NCBI GenBank assembly: GCA_018389105.1
Contig: JACATO010001071.1
Span: 384,382 to 448,381 of the forward strand
Direction of reading: 5' to 3'
From: Nautilus pompilius
Lineage: Eukaryota; Mollusca; Cephalopoda; Nautilida; Nautilidae
DNA: 64,000 nt
Position 1 is the first letter of the stretch. Each line of letters starts with the position of its first letter. Position numbers and translations under genes: made by a program. The notes beneath the pieces are model-generated. The model did no database searches. It saw nothing but the letters and a program-made list of their open reading frames with translations, and was not told the DNA's origin. Of this stretch, positions 34,081 through 46,084 are shown piece by piece.

Positions 34081-35190
34081 ATTCGGTCTGCATTGTCTGG
34101 TTTGCGTTTAATTGGTGCTGAAACGAGTAGATAGCATCTCGATAAATGCAATTTCGCGATCACTTCTAAGTCCTTTTAGAACTTTCTAAACCTGTTCTAT
34201 ATTCTGATAGTGATCACCGAGACCGCACCGTGTCTCCAGCAGCGCAGTCGCTCGTCCGGTGTCAATCAGGGAAAATCCCCCCTCCCGATCGATCGGCCAT
34301 GTTATGGCTGTTCTTAACGGTGTTCCACCGAACTGCTCACTGTCAGTGAATCCCAAATAGGTCCCATTCAGTCAGAACTGAATTTGTTAGCAGGGTCGGC
34401 CGGGCCCTGGAGATTGAATACGTACCTGATTTAATTCCTCTTTATCTAATCTGCCGTCGGGATTATTTCTCAACCTATCGTTACAAATGGAATCCATTTC
34501 AGACGAAAACTAGACATAATTATGAAATAAATCTCCAATTGAAGCTCTAATAGCAAACAATCTAATCTCTTTGCTCCCAAATTAAATGTTCGAAATCTTG
34601 TTGTGAGCAGGGATTACTTATAATGCGAACCGTCTGGAGCGCAGCTCATTCGCAGGAGAACATAGACACTGAAGCTATTCAATTTGCGCCGCCCGTACGA
34701 ACGATCGGCAGAAAGTCGGAATTAGGAACGAAGCAGATTGGAGTGGCACGGGATCAACACAATTTCCATTTTAATTAAATTCAGATCACTATAATCGCTT
34801 TTATTGAGTTATTATCGAAGGCATCTTCTCTGACAACGGCAATCCGTCTCAGGAAATTGAAATAAAACTATTACGGGACGATGCGACTACACGTCGAAGT
34901 TTACAATGATCGTCAATGCACGGGGGGTTCTCCATTGAGGCCAAGCTAAACATAGATGTGGATGAGTGACATCGGGGGGGGGAGGGGAGCGAGTAACCGC
35001 ATCTCTTCTCTAGCTGCGGCTCTAACCTCCAATAGACCGTTCATTTAAAGAGATGGAGGCAAGTTTGGCACACAGTCCACTTCAATTATACTAATGAAAT
35101 GGTCACACAGCCTACGCTATTAGTGTCCTTGTCCTTTCGCCACCAGCTGCCAGAGCATGAATAACTCCTGTATAACCAGTTCCCATATCT
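34081..35190. promoter_or_regulatory. Candidate conserved enhancer cluster, about 1.1 kb
   Basis: This is the longest run of complex, repeat-free, balanced sequence in the window. I count about 15 TAAT/ATTA cores between 34421 and 34820, roughly twice what this base composition would give by chance. They include GGGATTATTTC, GGGATTACTT (Otx/bicoid-type), ACATAATTATG and CATTTTAATTAAATTC. GC-containing pieces alternate with these (GATCGATCGG near 34287, GGCCGGGCCC near 34398). A second part at 35040-35185 includes CCACCAGCTGCC (E-box). There are no long reading frames. Enhancer function is inferred, and conservation is untested. Confidence 0.42.
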
Positions 35191-36314
35191 ATTTGTTTAT
35201 TTAACAGAATGATAATTAAAAAAAAAAAATTATTATCACGTGAATTGATAACAAACAGGGTTTTCTCTTAGCAGGAAATTTTATTCTAATCTGTAGCAAC
35301 GAAATGAATTACTTCGATGAAAGACGGACTGCGTCTTTACATGATAAGAATAATTCGTAATTTCTGCTTAAGAAAATCTCGCGTTATTTGTATAATCTAA
35401 ACAAAATAAGAAAAATAATGTTATTCGAGTACTTATACATTATAAGATAAAATTGAAGAACAAAACAATTACATTAGGCATTGGTGGCACACACACACAC
35501 AATAATTATTATCGATTATTTTCTTTTTCTTTACCTGTACTTTTTAAATTGCTTTAACTAAAACAATTTTCCATTTTGTTGGATTTCCTCAATAAATTAT
35601 ATTAGGATTATATTTTTCTGCATACATCTACGCTTAAAATATGAAGAAAAAAAATTTTTTTTTTAAAAAGAAGAAAATAAATAGCAAGTAAAAGTAAAGA
35701 TGTACATTTACGTGTTCATTCAGCGCTTTAATACCTGGAATATTTGCCCGAACTAAAAACCAGGATTTCTAATGGGAATATTTCCAAAGAAGCATTTGTG
35801 TTGCTGTTAATACAAATGCGGAGTTTGATCATACTCTCAGCATATTCGCAGACAAGAGAAAATAAGTTTTCAATTTACTTTCATCCCATCCAAAACCTTA
35901 AACGCCCTAACGTGGCATACTTAAATGGAAAAGAAAAAAAATAATAATCTTGAATTATTCTGAAACTGTGTTGAAAAAGCTTCCGGGAGCTCTGGCTAGA
36001 ATTTTTCCCCCGTGTTTGGCACACTAAAGACAAACCGCTGTTTAAGGTAAAAGGCATCTGAGCAGTTACATTAATTCCTTATTTTGTTCAAAATTGCGAT
36101 ATCAAGCATTTAATCCTTCGAGTAAAGTAAAATGAAACAACAACAAAGAATATTTAAATAATTAAAAATTTTGATAAAAAAACGTTATTATTTTTAAATT
36201 TCTATTTATGGTTTAGCTATTTCGTAAAAGATATTTGTAATAATGTTTTCTGTAAAACTAGAGCATTGTAACAAAGACATTGTTGGCAATACTTTTTCTT
36301 TTTTAAAGTGTATG
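35191..36314. other. AT-rich sequence, no gene seen
   Basis: Poly-A near 35220 and a short (CA)n near 35489-35502, otherwise AT-rich DNA. Confidence 0.7.
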
Positions 36315-36661
36315 CTGATACGTCCTTTATCTTGACTTCCTGACTTCAGAGGTCTAAGAACATCCCACAACAGCGAGTTAGAAGGCGAAACCAAGCAAGT
36401 AGTTACCAAAGTATGGTTGAGGGCACCTTCAGCGGTGGTCAAGATGCAAACCGGTCGAAAGTTACCCACCGGACCTCCACCACATGTACCAGAAAACCCT
36501 ACTAGAACTCTTAGTTTTTAGGTGTTAGAGGAAATCAAATAGCCAGAACCCCACCCGCTTATCCAGCTAGAGAAGAAACAATGCCAGTTGATGGTGACAG
36601 GAATTTAAACTCGGCTCCTCAACCATAGCAGTCTACCACTGGAGCACTCCGGCCGCCCAAA
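36315..36661 (-). mobile_element. tRNA-derived SINE (core family copy B)
   Basis: On the minus strand the head begins GGGCGGCCGGAGTGCTCC. The A box is at 36646-36631 (TGCTCCAGTGGTAGAC) and the B box at 36613-36600 (GAGTTTAAATTCC). Core 1 is at 36500-36477 (GGGTTTTCTGGTACATGTGG). Core 2 is at 36462-36426 (TTCGACCGGTTTGC, then GACCACCGCTGAAGG). An ACTTGCTTGG motif (36400-36391) and an AAAGGA end motif follow. It is the most complete body of the five related copies. There is no poly-A tail, so the 3' end is set by loss of similarity. A real tRNA gene is excluded by the long body and the altered B box. Confidence 0.72.
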
Positions 36662-37792
36662 TAATGCTTTAGTGTTACTAGTGTGGTTACCCCAGTTAGT
36701 TAATATTTTATTTGCTTTTGTTTTTTTAAATAATTTACTCTTTAATAGTACATAATAATTCAAAGAACTTACATTCAAGATAATTTTCTTCATTGCTTTT
36801 TAATAATGGAATGGGAAAATATAATACACAGATACATATTATGGCAACATATCCATTCAGAAGATATTTAATTCTCATTGAGGAAAGATCCAAAAGAAAA
36901 AAATGATCGGTTAAGAAAGACAAGTAGATATTAAGCAATCACAAGAAAGACTGGTGATCTTAAGAGAGAAATTGGATATTTCCTCGGTTTGTTTTTGAAG
37001 CGCACACGTTCTCGTACACGAGTTAATTTGATTACAAATAACTTATCTACTCTTGTCAAATTAAATAATTTGAAAATGCACTAATATATATATATTTTTT
37101 TCTTTCAGTTTTTTTATATTGACTACGGTGGTCGTTTAGTGGTCTGAAAGAAGCCAAGCTACAAATACTTCTTTATATACCTTTATTTAAAAAAAACAAA
37201 CAACAACAACACAAAAACAAAAACTCGTTAATCACGTGACCATCGGTAATGAAAAAAAAGAAATATATATATATATGTGTGTGTGTGTGTGTAAAATACC
37301 AGCGTGACAGCTTTATAGATTCTGCAGAATACGTCAGCTGGGGAAAAGGAAGGAATGTTGCACGAGTAAACGACACGTGTAACGGCCATTGCTCGACTCT
37401 TCTCCGAAAGCGCATGAAGGAACTCCGTCGCCGCGCCATCTATACTTATGACGTCACTTGTGACTGTATCGCAGCCCGACGATTTTCAAAAAGAATCGGA
37501 TTACGGGAGAAACAAGGACTGACTCCCCAGCGCATCCTGGGATAGAAATTCCAGAAGAAAGCATTCCGGGTTTACTGAAAAACAGCAACAGAAGCCATCC
37601 AAAATGAAAGTAAGTGAAAGATTTTATACAAGACCTACCAAAATACAGGATCCAACTGGACAAGAGCTTGCGGTGTGAACAGACTCTGTGCAGTTAATGC
37701 ATTTATTTTAATTTTTTAAAAGTTTTATGTATTATTCAAGTCACCTGTTTGTTTGTTTCTCCAGGTAATTAACACTATAATTAATTAATTTT

Positions 37793-37793
<1 letters not shown>
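36662..37793. other. AT-rich sequence with (TA)n(TG)n, no gene seen
   Basis: A compound TA/TG microsatellite lies at 37264-37292 and a perfect TGACGTCA palindrome at 37449-37456. A balanced segment at 37310-37560 carries a 98-codon plus frame without recognisable domains. Confidence 0.6.

Positions 37794-37877
<84 letters not shown>
37794..37877. repeat. Compound (ACT)n(AAT)n array
   Basis: About 17 ACT units change directly into about 11 AAT units at about 37845. One substitution type separates the two phases. Confidence 0.96.
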
Positions 37878-38174
37878 CTTTAGTCATGATAGCAAATTTA
37901 TAGTTTTACTCGTCTAAAAGATAATGTTATTTAAAAATGATAATAACTTAAAGTCAGAAATTTTAGCAATTTACCAATGTTTAGTGGTTAAAATTAATTT
38001 CTAACAAGTTATTAAATTAAAATACTTTCGGCTCCAACATCTGATGAAGACATGGACAAAAACGATAGCTGCAGAGCGTGTATAATTGGGCAATTAAGCG
38101 AAATAATTTTTTTTTTTCGCTCCTTAGTGATATGGCTTCAGGCTAAATACAATAACCCTTTTCGCGTAGTTAGT
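37878..38174. other. AT-rich sequence
   Basis: Unremarkable AT-rich DNA. CTGATGAAG at 38041 is followed by AAAACGATAG and may be a degraded version of the motif at 29416. Confidence 0.6.
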
Positions 38175-38205
38175 TGAGAGAGAGAAAGAAAGAGAGAGAG
38201 AGAGA

Positions 38206-38257
<52 letters not shown>

Positions 38258-38507
38258 GTTAGTATGGAGAGAGAGGAGAGAGAGAGAGGGGGAGGGAAGG
38301 AGGGAGAGAGAGAGAGAGGGGGGGAGAGAGAGAGAGAGAGAGATGACGTTAGTATGGAGAGAGAGAGAGAGATGACGTTAGTATGGAGAGAGAGAGAGGG
38401 GGAGGGAGGGAGAGAGAGAGAGAGAGGGGGGGAGAGAGAGAGAGAGAGAGATGACGTTAGTATGGAGAGAGAGAGAGGGGGAGGGAGGGAGAGAGAGAGA
38501 GAGAGAC
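38175..38507. repeat. Composite (GA)n array with TGACGTTAGTATGG units
   Basis: GA dinucleotides are interrupted four times by the same word, TGACGTTA followed by GTATGGAGAGAG. The word starts at 38254, 38344, 38373 and 38452. G-rich blocks (GGGGGAGGGAGGGAG-type) alternate with them. The 114-codon Glu-Arg frame across it is a repeat artefact. The word is one base from the CRE palindrome found in the CT array near 25 kb. Confidence 0.92.
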
Positions 38508-38940
38508 GTGTACTTTAAACAGATAGACTAGCGAGCGCTTGGGAACTGGAAAATTGATAAATGCAGACGACAGGGTCATTTGCGCTCGTACTTGAACGAA
38601 CCCTGACGGTTCTGATACCGGCGGCCTCATCTTTTATCGCCTATACATCTATGATTATCCTTCCATAAACGGTATTTTAATTACATGTAAATATTCAGCG
38701 AGCTGCTAACGAGAGGAGAATCTTGGATTCGGAAATGAGCAGAAGAAAGAGAGAGAAAAAACATCGGTGTCGCCAGAAGAAGAAAAAAAAAGCAGCCGAG
38801 CCGGATTCCGTCCCATTTCTCAATGCGGGTTTTGTACTGTTTAACACAATTAACGCCGCGAGCGAGTTCACGGTTCAGCGGCCTGTCACGTGCGAGTGTC
38901 GGCATTAAATATATGCGCGGAAAAAAAAGAAAAAAAAACC
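38508..38940. other. Balanced unique sequence, possibly regulatory
   Basis: Repeat-free sequence with CCTATACATCTATGATTATC near 38640, TTTTAATTACATG near 38673 and a CpG-rich stretch at 38850-38905. Poly-A-like purine runs lie near 38757-38792 and at the right end. No gene is seen. Confidence 0.3.
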
Positions 38941-39245
38941 CGTTCAATTTCTTCCCTCTTGTGCCTTATTGATTAATCTTATCAAAATATTGCCAGTCTG
39001 TCCATGCCGTGCCTGACAACTATGACCGCCGCCTGTGGATGTTTGATTTCGAACTGTCATAATCTTCCATGTTGATAGAGGAAATTTGTCTTTCCGTTCA
39101 AAATGGAAACTGGCCCCAGATATGTCGGCTGTGTTTTTTCTCTGCATGAAATCTGTTGGCAGTTGACAGGGCAGTTCACGCCAATTTAACATAGTACTGA
39201 TAGTGGAACCAGTGAATAAGAAAGTGCGAAATAGTTTGGGTAAAT
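38941..39245. promoter_or_regulatory. Candidate conserved non-coding block
   Basis: Repeat-free sequence ending abruptly at an AAT array. It contains TTGATTAATCTTATC near 38969, CTGTCCATGCCGTGCC near 38997, GAACTGTCATAATC near 39050 and TGACAGGGCAGTTC near 39164, the last two holding TGACAG/CTGTCA-type Meis/TALE cores. The minus-strand 129-codon frame over it includes a repeat-encoded Leu run and is not credible as a gene. Regulatory function is inferred. Confidence 0.36.
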
Positions 39246-39249
39246 ACAG

Positions 39250-39251
<2 letters not shown>

Positions 39252-39291
<40 letters not shown>
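39252..39291. repeat. (AAT)n array
   Basis: About 13 AAT units. An (ATT)n array in the opposite sense lies about 110 bp away. Confidence 0.96.
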
Positions 39292-39402
39292 ATTTGAGAA
39301 CAAGAAAAACAAACACACAAGGGAGATAAGCAAGTTCTCTCGTCAGGAATACTTTATTTCATGAAAATCTGATAGACGGCTATGACTGCAAAAAATACAT
39401 GG

Positions 39403-39403
39403 A

Positions 39404-39440
<37 letters not shown>

Positions 39441-39448
39441 TATTATTC
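39403..39448. repeat. (ATT)n array
   Basis: About 15 ATT units, the reverse complement of the nearby AAT array. Confidence 0.96.
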
Positions 39449-39775
39449 AATTAATTTAAGATAAATAATTATCATGGAAATTAATTGAGTAAACATAATA
39501 AACAAAAGGGTAAATAAATTTTTTTTTTTGCTTTAGAACGCTGCATATTTTTTATTTGTAATCATTTGTATTTTTTTATATAAAACGGAAAAAAATTTTT
39601 CAAAATTAAAAAATTAAGGTTCAGTTTAAAAATCAAAACATTAAAATGTTAAATTAGGAATGGAAAAAGAAATAAAGGTAATAAAAGACATATTTATAGT
39701 TCCATTTTTTTAAAAAGTTCATTTTTAAGAAAAAACTTTTTTTTTTAATTAAAAAAAAAACAAAAAGGTACATAG
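39449..39775. other. Very AT-rich low-complexity sequence
   Basis: Runs of A and T dominate. No feature is seen. Confidence 0.75.
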
Positions 39776-40756
39776 GTGGGCGTCATAGGTCCTGACGCTA
39801 TCCATAGGCTAAGGATTACATCTTATTCCACGAGGCTAAGACTTACCGCGCGTGCCATTAATCGTTTTGATATACGACAAAATAAATTAGTGATTTTGTC
39901 TAGATGCGACATCCATTGGCTCACCGCTGCGTCAAACATGAATAGTAATCGCTATTCTTTGCACGCCACAAAAGGCGGCGCTGCAGTTCACCAGTATAAA
40001 ATCTGAGAAGCTTCATGCCGACACTTGTAACTAACTGTAAAGACACAGCGCTGCTCTGCAGAGCGCGCTCAGTGGATGTGTCCAGCTGGTTGTCTATAGG
40101 TGTACACGGCCTCCGCTAACCTTTAAGACAACGCCCACATTTTAGATAACCTGAAATAATCTCACCACATCAGTGATGCCCGCTTTTTTCTTCGAGGAAT
40201 AGGAAAACCCACCGCAGTGGCCTTACGCAAGCTCGCACGATGCACTGTAAAGATGCAGATAAAATCGGTGTACTTTTAACAAATGCATTTTCACTCTTAC
40301 TCTCGACAACGACATGTACTGCAAATTCACAAACAATATTTGCCGTGTAGTTGGCATACGTATAAGCTAACAAAAAAACTGACTGATAGGGTTAAAAGTA
40401 TTTGCTGCGAAATTTCGCTATTGGCGGGTCGTCTTAGGCGCTACCCTGTTTGAAATTGGGGATAACTTACTACATTGCGACAGCCCTAAGATAGATTATC
40501 AACATTGTTGCGTAACTCAAGAGTAAATGCAATTTGCTAGATATTCCATATCCGCGAAGAATGCCAGGTGTGATATAATATACGAGCCTCCGTGCAAATT
40601 TCAAATATGTTTAGAAAAGGGATGTATTCATACAGAGTTATTGCAATGAAATAGCTGCCAAAAACCGGTCAACTTCAGCATGGTGTCGTAGTTTTTATCG
40701 GCGTGTAACGGGAACTCTGCCAATAAATAAACATCATCCAGAAATTCTAAAAATAA

Positions 40757-40757
<1 letters not shown>
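39776..40757. other. Balanced unique sequence, no gene recognised
   Basis: A 76-codon plus frame (39776-40006) has no family features. A TATAAAA word lies at about 39994 after a GC-rich stretch and could be a chance TATA box. GCAGAGCGCGCTCAGTGG near 40057 resembles a tRNA A box, but no B box follows. Confidence 0.45.

Positions 40758-40801
<44 letters not shown>
40758..40801. repeat. (GA)n microsatellite with G run
   Basis: About 18 GA units end in a run of G. Confidence 0.95.
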
Positions 40802-43800
40802 CTGCGTCATGGTGAGGGTAGGCATCATATTCTTTATCAGGCGAACTGACGTTGAGATAATACCCATACTTATGAATGATGTATAAAGTTATACTGCATT
40901 CGAAGCACTATTTATAGATAAGAAATTGGAGTTAAATTGAGATAAAAAGATACATTTTGAAACAGACGATCTTAATAAAAGTGTATTTTCTTCGAACAGA
41001 CAACAATAAAGTAGCTACTCGCATGTTATGTACATCACAGCTCGCTCTGCTGGGCGCTCGAGTGGAAGCTGGCGGTGACGTCACTCTAGAATTCCAGAAA
41101 GAAAGCAGATATGGACGCTCGCAGGTCTGCCACCATTGCGAACTCGAAAGTCAAGACAAATCATATGGTGAAGTAATTTTGACATCATAATCTCTTCTCG
41201 TGACAAGCGTTATATATCTAACATAACTAGGGTGGTAATTGGAGCCAGTAAAGGCGGCACGACTGGAGTCTGTCGAAAGAAATCGGATAGCGCGCTACTA
41301 GTCCTGGCAGATACCACCCACAATAGACGGTCCGGAGTGTCTTAGACGTGCGTGTGCTTTTAAATGGACTTGGTTCATCGGGCAAGGAAAGCCAACAGCA
41401 ACCCGGCGATTATCAGTTACAGGACGTTTTGTTTTAGTCCTAAGGCAAAAAAAAAAGAAAAATTAGCCCCCCACTCCTTTCCTTTGTCGCTTCTGTCTGC
41501 CTGCCTGCTTGTGTGTGTACGTGTATTCTGTTTCGCGGAATGCAGTTCACTATATCGGGTCTGAGGTCCAGCTCTCCGGGATAGAGTTACAGGCTCGCAG
41601 CTGGTGTACTGCACGTCACAAAGGAAAGATTTTCTTGATAAGGTTCACAGCAACTGCTCTTAAAATGATGGCTGAAAAATTACTAGAGTGTTCGAACGGA
41701 GTCCGACAAGAACTCGATACCGGTTTCATCCGGAATTTTTTTAAAAAAAGGTAACACCGGAAGTGGTGCTATGAGCGGACGTCAGACGTTTAAGGAAATA
41801 ATATCTTAGTTACATTTGTTATATACAATACCTTTTTGATGATTTCTTCATTGCTGTAAGGCAGAAATGATTGAGTGGCGTGGCTTTCCTGTTGGAGTAA
41901 GAGAAGACGGAAAGTCGGACACACTGGCAATGCGAAAAATAGCAGTGACGAATAGAATGCGAACTTTAATAAAATAAACGTGGCTACGTGCGAGTGGAAT
42001 CCGAGAGCAGGGGCCGAATGGCAAACACGGCACCTAGAGAGGATCTGCAATTAAAACGGGACATAACTCCTGAATAGCGGAACCCGGTAGTAGCGAGTTT
42101 AGCTCAATGAGAAATTTCAAGTTTCCTATGTCGGATGTTTTTTTGTTTGTTTTTTTTATTTTTTAAATAATACATTTAGGAATCTGTTTAAAAGTAATCG
42201 TATGATCTGAAAGGAAAAAAGGGTGCATGAAATACCAGAACCTTCAGTGGCTCTGTGTAGGTGCCTTTCCTGAACACCTCTCTCTCCAGAGCGGTGCCGT
42301 GAACATTTATATAAGCGGGATAGAGGTTTTCTAAATAATTATCAGTTTTGAGCGTGAACAGGGACTCGTTTTTATCCTAGCCTGACCGTAGTTAGGGGCC
42401 AGGAGTCCTGATTACAAATAAACTAAAAAATAATTAAAAAAAGATCCCTGCTCTCGCTAGGATGAGGTACATACACTAATACTAAAAAATAATACAGGTC
42501 GAAATAAGACCTCACTTATAAACAGCTGAGACGGCCGGTCGTGGAACCAACCCAGCTCCCACCACACACTTGCAAATTCATACACAAGCCCCAAAAATTG
42601 CACCAACCCCCCAAAAAAGATCCCGACACGGTTAAATATCAGGGAATAAAACAACAAAAAAAAGAAACAAATTCGTAATAGAATTTGTTAATGGATGGAA
42701 TATGTTACCGGCAATCGTACTTAATAGTGGTAGTAGTATTAATTTATTTAAGAATTGTGTCGAAGGTTCTTTCTTCTTTCCGGGGCCCCTTCCTGTGCCG
42801 TGAGAGGCCTTCCAGCCTCTCTGTTAGTACTAAACGAACTAAAATAAACTAACTTAAGTAAACGAATGCTTGCTGTTTCTAAACATTTGGGGAAACGACG
42901 ACAATTTTTTTTAAAAAAAATTCAGATGAAGTACAACGTTAAAACAGAACTACGCAAAGATGAAACAGCGGACAACATCCAAGCCGATCTAATAAAGGTG
43001 AATCAACAGTCAATGCGCTGTCCCCTTAAATGAACACTGGAGACCACGCACATATATGACCGTGTCGGATTACTGCTGGGATCACCACGTGTCAGCTGAC
43101 TATGGTGTCGGGGCCTCTGTTTAAACTGACTGGCGCTACAACCGCTGTGTTGGCTTACATCCATTGACAAAGGTTTTTAAAATCGCCATCGGACTTTCTT
43201 TAAAATATTTATTCTTTTTTTTTCTTTTGTGAATTCTCTTTATTGATAACCACAGGCGCCCGTCTGCGAAATTCGCGGGCCTTCTGGAATAAGAGCCGAG
43301 GACTTTTCGTTCTGCGTTTCGTAGACCATCATTTTTGAGGCACAATAACATCAAAACCGGTTTCGAATCTTTCCCATAAATCAGAGATAATCATGCTCGT
43401 TAATCCGACTGTGCTAACAGACGTACTGACTAAATGATAATACTAAATAGACAAGATTACAGATAATCGGCTGATGAGAGAAATACTGCATCGTATTAGT
43501 TAATTGATGATGTGATAAGTTACTGGTCGTTATTGCTAGTTTTTTTTTAGTAATATAGACCAACAACTGTAAAGTAACCGATTATCGAAGCAATCTGTTG
43601 ACGTTTTCTTACATGTTTGAGCGAGACGACGGTGAATTCGTGTCCCTTGGCAAAAGTAATAATAATTTAAAAATGGTATCGCTGCAATGTGATAGTTGGA
43701 GTGGGCTGATACTAGCAAACAATCTTGCTTTCTCTTATATTCGCTCACCCGTTCGTAACCACGCCATTTCTGCTGAAACATATCTAAATGAAGAAATAGA

Positions 43801-44139
43801 CGTAGCAGGAAATATTGTTGAGCCTCAGAAACATGTTGTGTGGCAGCCGTTTCCGGTCTGACACCCGATCGGACTATTTATCCTTCGCTGTGTAAGCTCC
43901 GTTTTTAAAAGAAAACGTAAAATTTTTATTTTGAAAAGGAAAAAGCGGAAAATATCTTGAAGGATGGATGCATTTATAGAAATTTCGCTAAAGCGCGGTG
44001 TTTGCTGAGAGAGCGGCGACAGAAAGGAAAGGCTATTTGAAGATATATTATCCTTTTAAAAAAATAAAATACTAATTTAATAATGGTATAATCCAATTTT
44101 TGGGGGTCGTACTCATTGCTCCCACGTGTATAAATAAAA
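40802..44139. other. Mixed unique sequence, no gene recognised
   Basis: Balanced patches lie at 41030-41350, 41500-41780 and 42980-43340. A perfect TGACGTCA palindrome is at 41076-41083. Frames of 60-87 codons on both strands have no recognisable domain. No repeats of note are seen. Confidence 0.5.
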
Positions 44140-44340
44140 AGCTCTGGTAGGGTTTTCCGAGCCGCTCAAGAGTCCCTTCCCCAACCGTACCGAGGTAGCA
44201 CTTGCTTGGTCAACAGGCTTAATTAAATTCCGAACAGCTCCCTCCTCTAGGTCCCTGTTGTCAGACGTCCCTCTACCTCAACGGTCGAAACAGAGGTTCG
44301 ACAAGCACAAGAAGGATATGCTGACGTTCTGAAGCTACAC
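44140..44340 (+). mobile_element. SINE fragment (core family copy C)
   Basis: TGGTAGGGTTTTCCGAG (44145-44161) matches core 1. CCAACCGTACCGAGG runs into ACTTGCTTGG (44200-44209), which matches the segment after core 2 in copy B, and the body ends with AAGAAGGATATGCTG. Relative to copy B, about 60 bp between the two cores is missing, and no tRNA-like head is recognisable upstream. It is either a 5'-truncated or internally deleted copy. Confidence 0.6.
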
Positions 44341-46084
44341 TTAGCCTCATTTTAAAAAAAAGAAAAGATAACCGATGAATCTCTAGAATCTTCCTTAGAA
44401 CAGTTAAATAAATATACGCTATTTCTAAGATGCTGGATTTTTAAAAAAATTTGTGGCATTTCAGAAATGCAGACGAGCGCTTCTTTTCTTATTAAAAACA
44501 TATCTCAGAGGTAACGGGAGATTTGAAAGTTTGTGCTTCAAGATAAGACGCAATGGCGTGTTTGTTTTTGTTTTGCATGGATAATAACGATGAAAATTCA
44601 CTGGATTTTGGTAAAGCACCTGATGGGGCCGCGCGCACTGCGTCACTAATTCGCCTGTTGAGAACGACTTCTGGAATACGGCAGCAATCGCGTCGAGGGG
44701 AGACCAAAAGGTCCGCGCTCTGAGATCCAAACAGCGAGCGAGGTAGGTTTTACCTGAGACATGCAATAAATTTGCTACATTTCGTTTTGCTCGCGAAGGC
44801 GGAGTTAAAGAAGCCCGTCGTACGGAAGTATAAAACAAGAACGCACAACAAGCAGTATGTTCAAATATAAATAACATGATATTTCTTTTAAAAATATAAA
44901 CGAAGAAGATATTTCGTTCTCGCGTGTGCGAATTTTCTCTTCAGTTCAATTAGTTCTGATCTGTCATCACGGAAGACCTGACGTTTCTGTCGGCCAGAAC
45001 TCCACGTCGTCAGGCTGAGCCGATCTATATAAGACCTGTTCGCTAGCGCAAAAGGACGAAACAAAAGATAAGAGAACCCCCTCCAACATTTCGTCTGTTA
45101 TTGTAGGTCTGGTTTCTTTCAGACTGCTAGTTTTGTCAGTGGCTGTGAAATGGAATGAAATTAAAGCGATAATTTTTTTTTCTTCCTCTTCGCTGCGTCC
45201 TGAACTTTGGATTATCATCATCATCAAGATCATTAGGTCGGTACATCGTTTGCCGGCCTAGTGAACTAATTTCACGTCCAAAGGGGATACTAAAAGTTAT
45301 TAATTAATCATTATTTCAATTACTGTGTTCCAAAAAAAAAAAACCAAACAACAAACGCCAAGATACTTAGTGATGTAGTCCGACAAATTAGTTGCAATTG
45401 TTCTAAATGAAATCTTCCAATAAATGATTGGAACATCACGGTAACTGCGACGAAACAATTTCCCATCGTCGCCTCACCCCACCTGGCTCGCAGACTCCAC
45501 GTAAAGAAAAGAGAGATGTGAGGATTTCCGGCCTCCTACCTTGGCTGCAGACTTTGGCCGAGGACCTAAAACCATTCATAACTTTCCTTGCGTTAATTTT
45601 TTCCCCCCTTCTTTTGGCATTTTGAACTCACCTGGTGCTCTGTCTGCTCTCTAAATCGCAATGAGCTTTCTGGAATTTCAGAATACAAGCAAATTTAAAG
45701 TTGCGAAAATTACAAAATGTACGATAAGTCGAAAAGGCATTCTCTAAATAATGGTAACACAGAGAGTAAGTAAAGACTATTGAAAATGGCGAAGACTCGA
45801 ACAGAGTCTTTTATTATTATTTTTTTCTGTGTGGTTGCGAAAATAAAACCTATCAACACCGTAAAAAAATTTTTTTTTAAACTCGTTATTTTAGTGTCTA
45901 CTTACAGTATCGTGTACCGAAAGTTCGCTTACCGCTGTCTTACTGCCATTTAACGTAACATTGCGCTCGTTGCGGTAAACGAAATGCTTACAAATTAAAC
46001 AATTATGAATGCCTTCTTAAAATTCCGATGAAATGCATTATTACTTGTAAGACATCTTAGACCAGCCAGGTGTTGGACATTGAC
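44341..46084. other. Mixed sequence, no gene recognised
   Basis: A 138-codon minus frame at 44461-44877 is unrecognised and probably chance. A TATATAAG word at 45026-45033 follows perfect 7-bp inverted arms (CCTGACG at 44977-44983 and CGTCAGG at 45008-45014). It could be a core promoter, but nothing credible is transcribed after it. Confidence 0.45.

Noticed and set aside
40057..40085. A-box-like GCGCGCTCAGTGG
   Set aside because: No B box within 60 bp and no SINE core nearby.
44461..44877. 138-codon minus-strand frame
   Set aside because: No recognisable domain, and it overlaps another open frame on the same strand. Its length is within chance for 64 kb in six frames.
45026..45033. TATATAAG as a TATA box
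   Set aside because: No credible transcript or ORF follows, and TATA-like words are common in AT-rich DNA. It is mentioned only as context.
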